20,059 bases of DNA from Clostridiales bacterium (GCA_016303265.1 JAEDLZ010000018.1:1-20059); one strand, 5' to 3'. Counted from the stretch's first letter, positions 1 to 7,349 are shown. A program made the numbers and translations. The notes: generated by a model not told the origin, from the letters alone.

Positions 1-197
1 CGGGCGCGGCGCGTCTTGATGCAAAAGAGGAAACATATTATAAAATTCCTTTGAAAAAATGGGCAACTGTTGATGAAATAGGCAAAATAGCTGTATTCTT
101 ATCATCAGATGCCGCATCATCCATAACCGGTACAACAATTTTGGCAGATAACGGTGCCTGCCTTGTTTCGGATAAACGAGAGAGGTATGGTTTTTAA
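1..197 (+). CDS. SDR-family oxidoreductase, C-terminal end only (5' end outside window)
   Basis: The reading frame is open from the window edge to TAA at 195-197 and gives about 64 residues. The stretch DEIGKIAVFLSSDAASSITG followed by a TILADNGA-like segment is the usual end of classical short-chain dehydrogenase/reductases, where the last helix and strand close the Rossmann fold before the C-terminal tail. The catalytic YxxxK and the NAD(P) glycine motif lie outside the window, so substrate and cofactor cannot be read. The next gene starts 2 bases after the stop and the frames are probably translationally coupled. Followed by a lactonase-like hydrolase, aldolase and kinase, it most likely oxidises or reduces a sugar or sugar acid (inference), for example in the manner of KduD or gluconate 5-dehydrogenase. 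Confidence 0.85.
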   Translation, partial: GAARLDAKEETYYKIPLKKWATVDEIGKIAVFLSSDAASSITGTTILADNGACLVSDKRERYGF

Positions 198-199
198 CA

Positions 200-880
200 A
201 TGAAAATAACATGGCTTGGACAGGCAGGACTGCTTTTTGAAACAGATGATATTGTAATTATGGTGGATCCGTATTTTTCAAATTGCTGCGAAAAGCATAA
301 TGCGAGATTAAAACGAAAAATGCCGATATTAGAAAGTGTTACTTCAATTAAACCCGATGTGCTGATATTGACGCACAATCATCTTGATCACACGGATCCG
401 GAAACATTACCATATTTTATAAATGACACGACAAATGTAAGGGTTATTTTGTCAGCAAATGCACACGAATCCGTAAAGGCACTTGGCGGAGGAAGCAACG
501 ATTATATTATTTTTGAAGACGGAACAGAATGGACGCAGCGCAATGTTCGTTTTACGGGTGTAAAAGCATATCATTCTGAAAGCACGGCATTTGGAGTTAT
601 AATTGAGGCGGAGAATCGAAAATACTATGTAACGGGGGATACTTTGTACAACAAGAATATTTTTAAAACCTTGCCGGACGATATTTATGCAGTGTTTCTG
701 CCGATAAACGGCTTCGGAAACAATATGAATATAACGGATGCCGCCAGGTTTGCCAAAATGTGCGGAGCTAAATATGCTGTTCCAATACATTTTGGAATGT
801 TTGATACAATTGACCCAAATTGTTTCACTGCAGAAAATAAAATTATTCCGACAATATATAAAGAAATTTTATTTAATTAA
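200..880 (+). CDS. UlaG-like metallo-beta-lactamase-fold hydrolase
   Basis: A 226-aa cytoplasmic protein with no signal peptide. It starts with the MKITWLGQAG strand typical of UlaG-like and related small MBL hydrolases. The metal-binding signature is complete: THNHLDH (H59, H61, D63, H64), a candidate third-motif H125 in AYHSES, D147 in VTGDT, and H197 in PIHFG. The ATG at 200 is chosen because it follows the SDR stop by 2 bases and begins the conserved first strand. The only Shine-Dalgarno-like run (GAGAGG near 180-185) is about 14 bases away, which suggests coupling to the upstream gene. E. coli UlaG is an L-ascorbate-6-phosphate lactonase. Here the neighbours are a KDPG-type aldolase and a DgoK-type kinase, so sugar-acid lactone hydrolysis is a reasonable guess. 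The substrate is not shown by the sequence. Confidence 0.88.
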   Translation: MKITWLGQAGLLFETDDIVIMVDPYFSNCCEKHNARLKRKMPILESVTSIKPDVLILTHNHLDHTDPETLPYFINDTTNVRVILSANAHESVKALGGGSNDYIIFEDGTEWTQRNVRFTGVKAYHSESTAFGVIIEAENRKYYVTGDTLYNKNIFKTLPDDIYAVFLPINGFGNNMNITDAARFAKMCGAKYAVPIHFGMFDTIDPNCFTAENKIIPTIYKEILFN

Positions 881-892
881 GAGGATAACTTT

Positions 893-1546
893 ATGGAAAA
901 TAGTATTTTAAAAATAATTGAAAAGGAAAAAATTGTTGTTATTGTCAGAGGAGTACAGTCCGACAAATTGATTCGTCTTGCTGAAGCAATGCACAATGGC
1001 GGCATACGGCTGCTTGAGATTACATACAGCGCAAACGGAAATATAAGTGATGATGAAACAGCAGATAATATAGCCGCATTAAAGAGATATTTCGGTAATG
1101 AAATGCATATAGGCGCCGGCACGGTTCTCAACGAAGAACAGGTTGAGCTGACAAAGAAGGCGGGGGGAGAATTTATCATATCTCCGGATACCGTTTGTGA
1201 GGTAATAAAGAAAACCAAGGAATTGGGACTGATTTCTATGCCGGGTGCACTCACCCCGAGCGAGATAAGGCTTGCTCACAGGAGCGGAGCAGATTTTGTA
1301 AAGATTTTTCCGGCAGTAAACCTTGGTACAGACTATATCAAGGCGGTCAGAGCGCCGCTGTCTAATATAAAACTTCTTGCTGTAGGCGGCATAAATTACA
1401 GCAACATGAGAGATTATCTCAATGCCGGCGTGTGCGGATTCGGGATAGGAAGTAACATTGTTGACAAAAAACTTTTGGCGAATAATGATTTTGATGGAAT
1501 AACCGAGCTTGCAAAGCGCTATGTTTCGGTAATACAGGAATATTGA
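893..1546 (+). CDS. eda: 2-dehydro-3-deoxy-phosphogluconate / 4-hydroxy-2-oxoglutarate type aldolase (class I, KDPG/KHG family)
   Basis: A 217-aa TIM-barrel aldolase of normal family length. Visible active-site elements in order are R19 in VIVRG, the general acid/base E42 in LLEITY, T77 in GAGTV, the SPD/PG segments around residues 97-118, and the Schiff-base lysine K137 in DFVKIFPA. GGI at 164-166 forms the phosphate-binding end. The position of E. coli Arg49 is Ser here, but KdgA of Bacillus also lacks this Arg, so that is not odd. It cleaves a 2-keto-3-deoxy-6-phospho-aldonate to pyruvate and glyceraldehyde-3-phosphate. The RBS is AGAGGA, 8 bases before the ATG. It lies 12 bases after the MBL hydrolase and 1 base before the kinase, clearly one operon. 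Whether gluco- or galacto-configured substrate is preferred cannot be decided. Confidence 0.93.
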   Translation: MENSILKIIEKEKIVVIVRGVQSDKLIRLAEAMHNGGIRLLEITYSANGNISDDETADNIAALKRYFGNEMHIGAGTVLNEEQVELTKKAGGEFIISPDTVCEVIKKTKELGLISMPGALTPSEIRLAHRSGADFVKIFPAVNLGTDYIKAVRAPLSNIKLLAVGGINYSNMRDYLNAGVCGFGIGSNIVDKKLLANNDFDGITELAKRYVSVIQEY

Positions 1547-1547
1547 T

Positions 1548-2468
1548 ATGAGAAATTATATTACAATTGACGGCGGAACCACAAATACGAGGGTAAGTCT
1601 TGTTAAAAATCAACGCATAGTACAGACAGTTAAACTTTCTGTCGGTGCAAGGATTGGCATAGATAATAAAAAATTGCTTGTTTCTGAGATAAAAAAAGCA
1701 GTCTGCGGCCTGAGTGAAGGTGAACAGATTGAGAGAATACTTGCCTCCGGTATGATTACATCGGAATTTGGATTGTATAATTTGCCGCATATATCGGCGC
1801 CTGCAGGCATCGCACAGCTCCATGGGGGAATGTGTGAGGTTGTGCTTGACGGCATATCCGATATACCGATTGTGTTTATACCCGGCGTAAAGGTGTCGGA
1901 CGGTACACTGCAAAATACCGATATGATGCGCGGTGAGGAAACAGAGCTTATCGGATTGGCTGAATATGGGTATAATGAATGTATATATGTACTTCCGGGT
2001 TCACATTCCAAGATAATAAGGGTTGATTCATGCGGCAGAATATCCGATTTTTCCACAATGCTTACCGGAGAGATGATAGCGGCACTTTCAGGCGCAACTA
2101 TTCTTAAGGATGCAGTCAGCCTTAACCAAAGCGAAACTGATGATGAATTTCTTATCAAGGGTTATGATTATTGCTCCAGGTCCGGAATAAACGAAGCGTT
2201 ATTCAAAATACGCGTGCTTAAAAATATGTTTGGAGCAACGGAAAAAGAGGTGTACAGCTTTTTCATCGGGGTTGTGCTGCAGGCTGAGATAAGTAAAATA
2301 GCAGACACAGATGTGAAAAAGATTATTATAGGCGGTAAGGAACAAATTAAAAATGCAATGTATAGGCTGCTGAGGCACAGTTGTGATAAAGAAGTGATAC
2401 TTGTTTCGGATGAAATGGCGGACTCGGCTCCATCACTTGGTATGATAAGAATTTATGAATATGCATAG
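1548..2468 (+). CDS. dgoK: 2-keto-3-deoxy-galactonokinase (DgoK) family sugar-acid kinase
   Basis: A 306-aa protein of the DgoK family (ASKHA-type fold). It opens with an N-terminal phosphate-loop motif IDGGTTNTR (residues 7-15), followed by NTDMMRGEETELIG (124-137), YVLPGSHSK (147-155) and DFSTMLTGEM (167-176). These match the conserved blocks of E. coli DgoK (MRGEETQLIG, MPGTHCK, FRTVMTGEL, recalled). Reaction: ATP-dependent 6-phosphorylation of 2-keto-3-deoxy-galactonate or a related acid, giving the substrate for the aldolase immediately upstream. The ATG lies 1 base after the aldolase stop, so translation is probably coupled, and the weak AGGA upstream sits inside the aldolase frame. Length and motif order are complete with no sign of decay. 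Substrate identity is inferred from family and neighbour. Confidence 0.92.
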   Translation: MRNYITIDGGTTNTRVSLVKNQRIVQTVKLSVGARIGIDNKKLLVSEIKKAVCGLSEGEQIERILASGMITSEFGLYNLPHISAPAGIAQLHGGMCEVVLDGISDIPIVFIPGVKVSDGTLQNTDMMRGEETELIGLAEYGYNECIYVLPGSHSKIIRVDSCGRISDFSTMLTGEMIAALSGATILKDAVSLNQSETDDEFLIKGYDYCSRSGINEALFKIRVLKNMFGATEKEVYSFFIGVVLQAEISKIADTDVKKIIIGGKEQIKNAMYRLLRHSCDKEVILVSDEMADSAPSLGMIRIYEYA

Positions 2469-2767
2469 CGCCCGTAGGAGGAATCCAATAGGTATATAAT
2501 TTATCGGCGGATGATTTTAAACATATTGGAGAAGGTAGGAAAAGACACGGTTTTGTATGTAAACATAATTGATGTCCCCGATACCGGAAATACAGGCAGC
2601 CCACTGAAGCGGGTTTTAAAAGATATGTTTTTATATGTAGGGGCATTGTTTGTTTTTTTGTTTTCTGTATTTTACGGCGGTATGCCATGTTGTTTGAGAT
2701 AAAGACATAGATAAAACAGTTTAACGAGAATGTGAGAACGCCCATGACATACCGTAATTACAGCTAA

Positions 2768-2798
2768 GGCAGGAAAGCCAAAATATGGCTTTCCCGCC
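2768..2798 (+). terminator. Hairpin, probable transcript end of the sugar-acid operon
   Basis: GGCAGGAAAGCC (2768-2779) pairs with GGCTTTCCCGCC (2787-2798) with one A:C mismatch, around a 7-base loop. No good T-run follows on either strand, so termination is likely but not typical. Confidence 0.5.
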
Positions 2799-2905
2799 CA
2801 TAAAAACGAATATTTTATCATAGAAAAATTAAATTTACAGAAAAACTACTCTCACACGGGGTTTGAACCGCGTGCCGAGGGCTAAAATTATTTGTCCTGC
2901 CGCAT

Positions 2906-2962
2906 GGGGCTGTAGCAAAACGATTTTTTAAATCGGGCTCGCTACAGCTCCGTTTTATTTTT
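2906..2962 (+). terminator. Rho-independent terminator-like hairpin upstream of the PTS gene
   Basis: GGGGCTGTAGC (2906-2916) pairs with GCTACAGCTCC (2941-2951) with one G:T pair. The apical part holds a second small stem (CGATT/AATCG). It is followed by a T-rich run GTTTTATTTTT at 2952-2962. It lies about 85 bases before the PTS start codon and before the likely -10, so it more probably ends upstream transcription than controls the PTS gene. Confidence 0.7.
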
Positions 2963-2995
2963 ATAACAAAAATGAATAAAAAATACCGTCAAAAG

Positions 2996-3001
2996 TATAA
3001 T
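2996..3001 (+). promoter_or_regulatory. Candidate -10 box for the PTS EIICBA gene
   Basis: TATAAT at 2996-3001 lies 45 bases before the ATG. The -35 area (about 2973-2978, TGAATA) is a poor match, so the promoter may be weak or activator-dependent. The RBS GGAAGG at 3033-3038 is 7 bases before the ATG. Confidence 0.45.
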
Positions 3002-3045
3002 ATATGATAATTAAAGTTTTCTAAAAAATTACGGAAGGTTTTGTT

Positions 3046-5139
3046 ATGAAAGATAAGATTTTTGGTGTACTTCAGCGCGTCGGAAGGTCATTTATGCTTC
3101 CGATAGCAATACTTCCTATTGCCGGGCTGTTTCTGGGAATAGGCGGCTCATTCACAAACGAAACTATGCTCAGCACTTACGGGCTTACTGGCATTATGGG
3201 CAAGGGTACGCCCATATATGCAGTGCTTATGGTGCTTAACGAGGCAGGTAATATTGTTTTTGCCAATCTTCCTCTTCTGTTTGCTATAGGCGTTGCCATA
3301 GGTATGGCAAAAAAGGAAAAAGAGGTTGCGGCACTTGCGTCTGTAATTGCATTCTTCATAATGCACGCGTCAATCAGCGCCCTTATCCATGTTAATTACG
3401 GCTCGCTCGCCGCCTTTGAATCCGCAAAGCATATAACAGGCGCAACTGCAAGTGTTCTCGGCATCGATTCCCTTAACATGGGGGTATTCGGCGGTATAAT
3501 AGTGGGTCTCGGCGTGGCAGCTCTGCACAACAAATTCTATCGGATACAGCTTCCGCAGGTTCTTTCCTTCTTCGGCGGAACAAGGTTTGTTCCCATAATC
3601 TCCTCTGCCGTGTATCTGCTTGTGGGAATCCTTATGTACTTTGTGTGGCCCTTCATTCAGAATATTATCAGCCATATCGGCGATTTTGTCCAAAAAAGCA
3701 ATTATATAGGCACATTTATCTACGGTCTTACAGAAAGAGCCCTTATCCCATTTGGTCTGCATCATGTGTTTTATATGCCCTTCTGGCAGACAAGTGTCGG
3801 CGGCGTTATGCAGGTGGGGAGCAGGCTCGTTGAGGGTGCGCAGAATATTTTCTTCGCCCAGCTTTCCGAGCCGTCAATCAAGCATTTTGCGGTTTCGGCA
3901 ACCCGCTTTATGTCCGGTAAATTCCCGCTTATGATATTCGGTCTCCCCGGTGCGGCGCTTGCTATGTACAGGTGTGCAAAACCCGAAAAGAGGAAAATAG
4001 TGGGAGGACTTTTGCTCTCTGCGGCTTTGACCTCCATGCTTACGGGTATAACAGAGCCCCTTGAATTTACCTTCCTGTTTGTTGCGCCTTTGCTTTATGT
4101 TATCCACTGCATTTTCGCGGGGCTTGCCTATATGCTTATGCATATTCTGGGCGTTGGCGTAGGCATGACCTTCTCCGGCGGCATTATTGATATGGTGCTG
4201 TTCGGCGTTATGCAGGGGACCGCTAAAACAAGCTGGTACTGGATACCTGTGGTCGGGGTTATTTACTTCATTGTGTACTATTTCCTGTTCTCGTTCCTGA
4301 TTAAAAGGCTCAATCTTAAAACCCCGGGGCGCGACGAAGGCGATGTCAAGCTATACACAAGGGCGGATGTAAATGCCAAAAAAGCGGCAGACGGAGTTAC
4401 GGACGAAAAATCCGCTCTTATTGCAAAGGGCTTAGGCGGCAAGGCTAATATTTCCGATGTAGACTGCTGCGCTACCCGTCTTAGGGTAACGGTCAAGGAC
4501 AGCTCGCTGGTCGACAAAAACGCCCTCACAAATTCCGGTGCAGCCGGGGTTATCGTCAAAGGCAACGGAGTTCAGGTTATATACGGACCGTCAGTTACGG
4601 TTGTAAAATCAAATTTTGACGCCTATCTCGATTCCGCTGATGAAACGGCGGTCAATCCTCCGCCGCGCCCCCGTATGGGGTCACGCCCCGAAATAACCGT
4701 ATATGCCCCTTTAAGCGGCAAAGTTCACCCTCTGTCGGAGATAGGGGACGGGGTTTTCTCGGAGGAAATACTCGGCAAAGGAATTGCAATTGAACCGAGC
4801 GAAGGCGCTGTTTTTGCTCCGTTCGACGGCATTATTACAACTGTTGCCGACACAGGTCACGCCGTCGGATTGGTGTCAGAGCTTGGAACCGAAATTCTCA
4901 TTCATGTGGGGATAGATACCGTGGAGCTTAAAGGCAAGTATTATACCGTAAAAGTCAAAAACGGTGACAGGGTCAAAAAAGGCGATACGCTGCTGGAATT
5001 TGACCTAAACGCAATAAAAAAATCGGGCTATAAGACTATAACTCCGGTTGTTGTCGGTAATTCCGAAAACTACGGAGAATTTGCAGCAGAAACAGGCAAA
5101 TCCGTAAATCACGGTGACCCCGTAATAAAGCTAAAATAG
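3046..5139 (+). CDS. ptsG: PTS glucose/glucosamine-type transporter subunit EIICBA
   Basis: A 697-aa permease-kinase with domains in the order EIIC-EIIB-EIIA, as in B. subtilis PtsG and GamP. EIIC (about 1-425) has the N-terminal GVLQRVGRSFMLPIAILPIAG helix area, FANLPLLFAIGVAIG (72-86), FGLHHVFYMPFW (236-247) and the substrate/phosphotransfer signature GITEPLEF (334-341). EIIB (about 452-530) has the phosphocysteine motif CATRLR with C475; a second Cys (C474) stands beside it. EIIA (about 550-690) has H605 in TGHAVG and the phospho-accepting H620 in ILIHVGIDTV. It imports and phosphorylates a hexose using HPr-phosphate. The FGLHH motif favours glucose or glucosamine over the NagE/MalX types, but the exact sugar is uncertain. 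It appears monocistronic, with its own start region and a terminator 400 bases downstream. Confidence 0.94.
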   Translation: MKDKIFGVLQRVGRSFMLPIAILPIAGLFLGIGGSFTNETMLSTYGLTGIMGKGTPIYAVLMVLNEAGNIVFANLPLLFAIGVAIGMAKKEKEVAALASVIAFFIMHASISALIHVNYGSLAAFESAKHITGATASVLGIDSLNMGVFGGIIVGLGVAALHNKFYRIQLPQVLSFFGGTRFVPIISSAVYLLVGILMYFVWPFIQNIISHIGDFVQKSNYIGTFIYGLTERALIPFGLHHVFYMPFWQTSVGGVMQVGSRLVEGAQNIFFAQLSEPSIKHFAVSATRFMSGKFPLMIFGLPGAALAMYRCAKPEKRKIVGGLLLSAALTSMLTGITEPLEFTFLFVAPLLYVIHCIFAGLAYMLMHILGVGVGMTFSGGIIDMVLFGVMQGTAKTSWYWIPVVGVIYFIVYYFLFSFLIKRLNLKTPGRDEGDVKLYTRADVNAKKAADGVTDEKSALIAKGLGGKANISDVDCCATRLRVTVKDSSLVDKNALTNSGAAGVIVKGNGVQVIYGPSVTVVKSNFDAYLDSADETAVNPPPRPRMGSRPEITVYAPLSGKVHPLSEIGDGVFSEEILGKGIAIEPSEGAVFAPFDGIITTVADTGHAVGLVSELGTEILIHVGIDTVELKGKYYTVKVKNGDRVKKGDTLLEFDLNAIKKSGYKTITPVVVGNSENYGEFAAETGKSVNHGDPVIKLK

Positions 5140-5536
5140 CGAGAAGATTTTCACCGGCCCGATTCCCGGCCAAATTTCAGGGAGGAGCAGTTCCTGCAAT
5201 AATTTTGCCGCAATGCGGGAGGCAGTCCCCCTCAGCGCTGTTAATATTTCAAAAATTATATTATTGAAGCCTCATCGTTATTGAATCGGTAAATCAGACA
5301 GCAAAAACGGGTCGCCGCAAAATGCACAGACCGCACAAAGCATAAAAAACGCCATAATATAACTGTTTTATAAAATACAAAAATCAAAAATGAAATCAAA
5401 ACCTAGGTGGAAATTCGTTATATAACGAATTTCAATTACAAATGCTTTGCGTTTTGAACAAACTTCGCCTCTCGCAGTATCCATATACGGCCTTTGGACT
5501 CAGTTTGGTAGGTCAGCACTATTTTGCGTCCACCCC
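5140..5536. other. Intergenic region between convergent genes, no gene seen
   Basis: About 400 bp with only short frames lacking an RBS. A small GGCC/GGCC inverted repeat follows the PTS stop, a perfect 24-bp palindrome lies at 5410-5433, and the terminator hairpin closes the region. Confidence 0.6.
5410..5433. repeat. Perfect 24-bp palindrome
   Basis: GAAATTCGTTAT followed directly by its exact reverse complement ATAACGAATTTC, with no spacer. It is AT-rich and lies alone between two convergent genes. It could be a regulator operator, a remnant end of a small element, or cruciform-forming DNA. No promoter is evident beside it. Confidence 0.7.
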
Positions 5537-5570
5537 AAAGGAGCTGCCGCATTTTGCGACAGCTCCTTTT
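5537..5570. terminator. Bidirectional Rho-independent terminator
   Basis: AAAGGAGCTG (5537-5546) pairs exactly with CAGCTCCTTT (5560-5569), and an inner CGC/GCG stem closes on an ATTTT loop. The T-run on + (CTCCTTTT) and a TTT on - suit convergent genes: the PTS gene from the left and the four-TM protein from the right. Confidence 0.85.
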
Positions 5571-5581
5571 AAGTTTATAAA

Positions 5582-6061
5582 TTATTCAAATTCAAATATG
5601 CCTTTTCTGCGGATAAAATACCAAATGTTGAAGATGTTAACAGCGGTCACAGCAACAGCAAAATAGAAAATATATTTATAGAAAATGCTGACTTCCAAAA
5701 CGCCTCTTGCAAGAACCGTCAATGCAAACACGAGCAACCCGTGAAATACGGCTCTTATAAAGAACAGAATCAAAAACAGACCAAAGCTGCGCTTATCTTC
5801 CTCAAAGAAAATCTTTCTGGTAAAGAAAACAACAAGCGTATATACCAAATAATAAACCGACATAACCGCATCAACAATCTTAAGAATCGGGTATGTAACA
5901 TATATTTCCGGTCTGTAGAACTGCCCCAAAAATACAAGTATAAAAAGCAGCAAAGAAATTATAACACTTATATACAGTCCTGCGGTAAGATGATAATCAA
6001 ACCACTCCATGCCATAATCCAACACATTTCGTTTAGTATTTTTTGCAGTCTGCTTACTCAT
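5582..6061 (-). CDS. Four-TM integral membrane protein of unknown function
   Basis: A 159-aa protein with about four hydrophobic segments: residues about 28-47 (ISVIISLLLFILVFLG), 59-82, 92-116 and 127-148. The N-terminus is short, polar and basic (MSKQTAKNTKRN), and the C-terminus RRKGIFEFE is charged, so both ends are probably cytoplasmic. I recognise no family motif. AAGGAG sits 8-9 bases before the ATG, and a consensus sigma-A promoter lies at 6109-6137, so this is a real, independently expressed gene. It ends at the shared bidirectional terminator. The neighbouring thiT is upstream on the same strand, but the dedicated promoter argues against a shared function. Confidence 0.85.
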   Translation of the reverse strand: MSKQTAKNTKRNVLDYGMEWFDYHLTAGLYISVIISLLLFILVFLGQFYRPEIYVTYPILKIVDAVMSVYYLVYTLVVFFTRKIFFEEDKRSFGLFLILFFIRAVFHGLLVFALTVLARGVLEVSIFYKYIFYFAVAVTAVNIFNIWYFIRRKGIFEFE

Positions 6062-6108
6062 TTTTATATCTCCTTACTATATACTGTCCTATTATCTCAT
6101 GTAAGATT

Positions 6109-6137
6109 ATTATACTACATCAATTTCCAAAAGTCAA
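6109..6137 (-). promoter_or_regulatory. Sigma-A promoter of the four-TM protein gene
   Basis: Read on the - strand: -35 TTGACT (6132-6137), 17-bp spacer, -10 TATAAT (6109-6114). The start codon is about 48 bases downstream of the -10. Confidence 0.85.
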
Positions 6138-6213
6138 GCAAACGCCGCTAAAACTTGCCCCGTCATTTTAACTAAAAAAGGCAGTCTATAATATGTATAT
6201 TGCACAAAACCGG

Positions 6214-6744
6214 CTACCGAGTCTTTATAAAAAACAGTTTTTTTGCCGCGCTGAAAAGTACAACCAAAACTACAACGCATATAATAAGCTCCGGCAGCAT
6301 ATATGTTCCGTTATAAATGACGGAATAAACCCAAGGATTCTGACCCTCCGGCGCATATTCCGCAAAAAGAACCGCCCCCGAAATAAGCGAGCATACAAAA
6401 CGAAGGGCAACGCCGACTACGGTACCGGCTATAATTCCCGGGTAATTTTTCTTAAAGAAGCCTGCAACTCCCAGTACTCCAAAAGCCAGAGTATAGTCGA
6501 ACAAAACCGAAAGCGGGTGATAAATAACGCCGTCAATCGTCAGAGAAATTACGCCGAAAATAATCCCGGAAGAGATTCCGCAAAGCGGTCCCCGTCTGAA
6601 CGCAAGAAGCAGAATCGGAATCATCGCAAGAGATACCGACCCGCCCTGGGGCATCTGCAAAATTTTGAAGAAGCTGAGCACGACTGCCAAAGCTATCATA
6701 ATTGCACTTTCAACCATTACCTGTACATCTACTTTTTTATCCAT
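6214..6744 (-). CDS. thiT: ECF-type thiamine transporter S component ThiT
   Basis: A 176-aa membrane protein, the usual length of ThiT, with about six hydrophobic segments. Diagnostic ThiT stretches are MPQGGSVSLAMIPI (31-44), the RGPLCG turn, DYTLAFGVLG (83-92) and the long loop YAPEGQNPWVY followed by NGTYMLPE (130-152), which carries aromatic and acidic residues around the thiamine site. It captures thiamine and would work with the shared EcfA/A'/T energising module encoded elsewhere. AAGGA lies 5 bases before the ATG. Regulation is clear from the sequence: a consensus promoter, a TPP riboswitch and an intrinsic terminator precede the gene in that order, so it is shut off when thiamine pyrophosphate is abundant. 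Confidence 0.95.
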   Translation of the reverse strand: MDKKVDVQVMVESAIMIALAVVLSFFKILQMPQGGSVSLAMIPILLLAFRRGPLCGISSGIIFGVISLTIDGVIYHPLSVLFDYTLAFGVLGVAGFFKKNYPGIIAGTVVGVALRFVCSLISGAVLFAEYAPEGQNPWVYSVIYNGTYMLPELIICVVVLVVLFSAAKKLFFIKTR

Positions 6745-6818
6745 AAAAATCCTTCTTTCCTCCGCCCAAAAGCGCTATGTGCCTATGCGGAAATTTATTT
6801 TTTGCACAGGATTTTCGT

Positions 6819-6849
6819 AAAAAAATCGGTGCATCGCAAGATACACCGA
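6819..6849 (-). terminator. Intrinsic terminator of the TPP riboswitch expression platform
   Basis: On the - strand TCGGTGTATC pairs with GATGCACCGA (one G:T pair) around a TTGC loop, followed by seven T residues (6819-6825). It lies just past the riboswitch aptamer and 75 bases before thiT, so TPP binding would favour it. Confidence 0.9.
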
Positions 6850-6865
6850 CAAATGGCAAATAAAA

Positions 6866-6950
6866 ACTCCCTCCGTTGGCATTATCCAAATCAGGTTATA
6901 GGGTCGAAACAAAATTTCCTCTCAGCCATAAAGCTCCCCTGTGCATTATT
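6866..6950 (-). ncRNA. TPP (THI-box) riboswitch controlling thiT
   Basis: Read on the - strand the conserved aptamer parts appear in order: CAGGGGAGC, the pyrimidine-sensing GGCTGAGAGGA, GACCCTATAACCTGATTTGG, then the pyrophosphate-side AATGCCAACGGAGGGAG. P1 can form from AATAA..AC and GT..TTATT at the two ends. Layout is promoter, aptamer, terminator, thiT, a standard OFF switch acting on transcription. Confidence 0.97.
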
Positions 6951-6960
6951 CATTTTTTAC

Positions 6961-6989
6961 ATTATATCCGTTTTTCCGCTCTTTGTCAA
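6961..6989 (-). promoter_or_regulatory. Sigma-A promoter of the thiT riboswitch transcript
   Basis: Read on the - strand: -35 TTGACA (6984-6989), 17-bp spacer, -10 TATAAT (6961-6966). Both hexamers are perfect consensus. Transcription should start near 6954, directly before the aptamer. Confidence 0.92.
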
Positions 6990-7008
6990 TACCTTTTGGA
7001 ATAAAAAG

Positions 7009-7206
7009 CTATATTATGTCAACATCCGACTTTTGGGGCATGATAATCGCCGCAATTATGTACGCAATAATGCCGCAGCCGAACCCGAAAGAAAAAATCA
7101 CCCAGATAATTCTTATAAGAGTCGGGTCAATACCAAAATACTCTCCTATTCCTCCGCACACGCCGCATAATTTTTTCCCCTCTTCAATTTTGTATAACCT
7201 TTTCAT
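7009..7206 (-). CDS. PspC-domain small membrane protein
   Basis: A 65-aa protein that is essentially one PspC domain: KRLYKIEEGKKLCGVCGGI (2-20), then GEYFGIDPTLIRIIWVI (21-37), and a glycine-containing hydrophobic segment FSFGFGCGIIAYIIAAIIMP (38-57). The family is linked to envelope-stress responses and anti-sigma or toxin-like partners in various bacteria. In stand-alone short form its role is unknown. AAAGGGG lies about 8 bases before the ATG. It sits between mnmG and the thiT promoter with no strong terminator on either side, so transcription from mnmG is possible. No other psp genes are in the window. Confidence 0.9.
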   Translation of the reverse strand: MKRLYKIEEGKKLCGVCGGIGEYFGIDPTLIRIIWVIFSFGFGCGIIAYIIAAIIMPQKSDVDII

Positions 7207-7349
7207 AAAAATATCCCCTTTAAAATAGAAATATATCCGGCAGCCGCCAAATTCCTCGTAAAAGGTTCCGGCTTCGCCGCTTTTTATATTGATTAACCGC
7301 GTTCAAGGATTGCCGATGGCAAAAATTCTCCTTTTCCCCTGCAAATATA

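Larger units (their letters stand above)
2469..3045. other. 577-bp intergenic region, no convincing gene
   Basis: It holds two hairpins (2768-2798 and 2906-2951, listed separately), a short imperfect inverted repeat at 2855-2874, and the promoter/RBS area of the PTS gene. A 63-codon frame at 2511-2702 has a hydrophobic C-terminal half but no properly spaced RBS and resembles no family I know. It may be a decayed gene end. Confidence 0.6.

Noticed and set aside
2511..2702. 63-codon frame after the kinase gene
   Set aside because: No spaced RBS, no recognisable family, and it ends in an odd hydrophobic stretch. Possibly a gene relic, but not supported as a gene.
2855..2880. tRNA-like T-arm (GGGTTTGAACC) before the PTS gene
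   Set aside because: No acceptor, D or anticodon arms can be built around it on either strand. It is only a short imperfect inverted repeat.
5410..5433. Palindrome as a terminator or a ModE-type operator
   Set aside because: AT-rich stem without a T-run. The TATAACG element resembles ModE half-sites only loosely, and no molybdate genes are present.
6193..7170. 325-codon + strand frame over thiT
   Set aside because: It is antisense to thiT and its riboswitch, rich in Asn/Arg/Tyr with no family features. It is a shadow of the opposite-strand gene.
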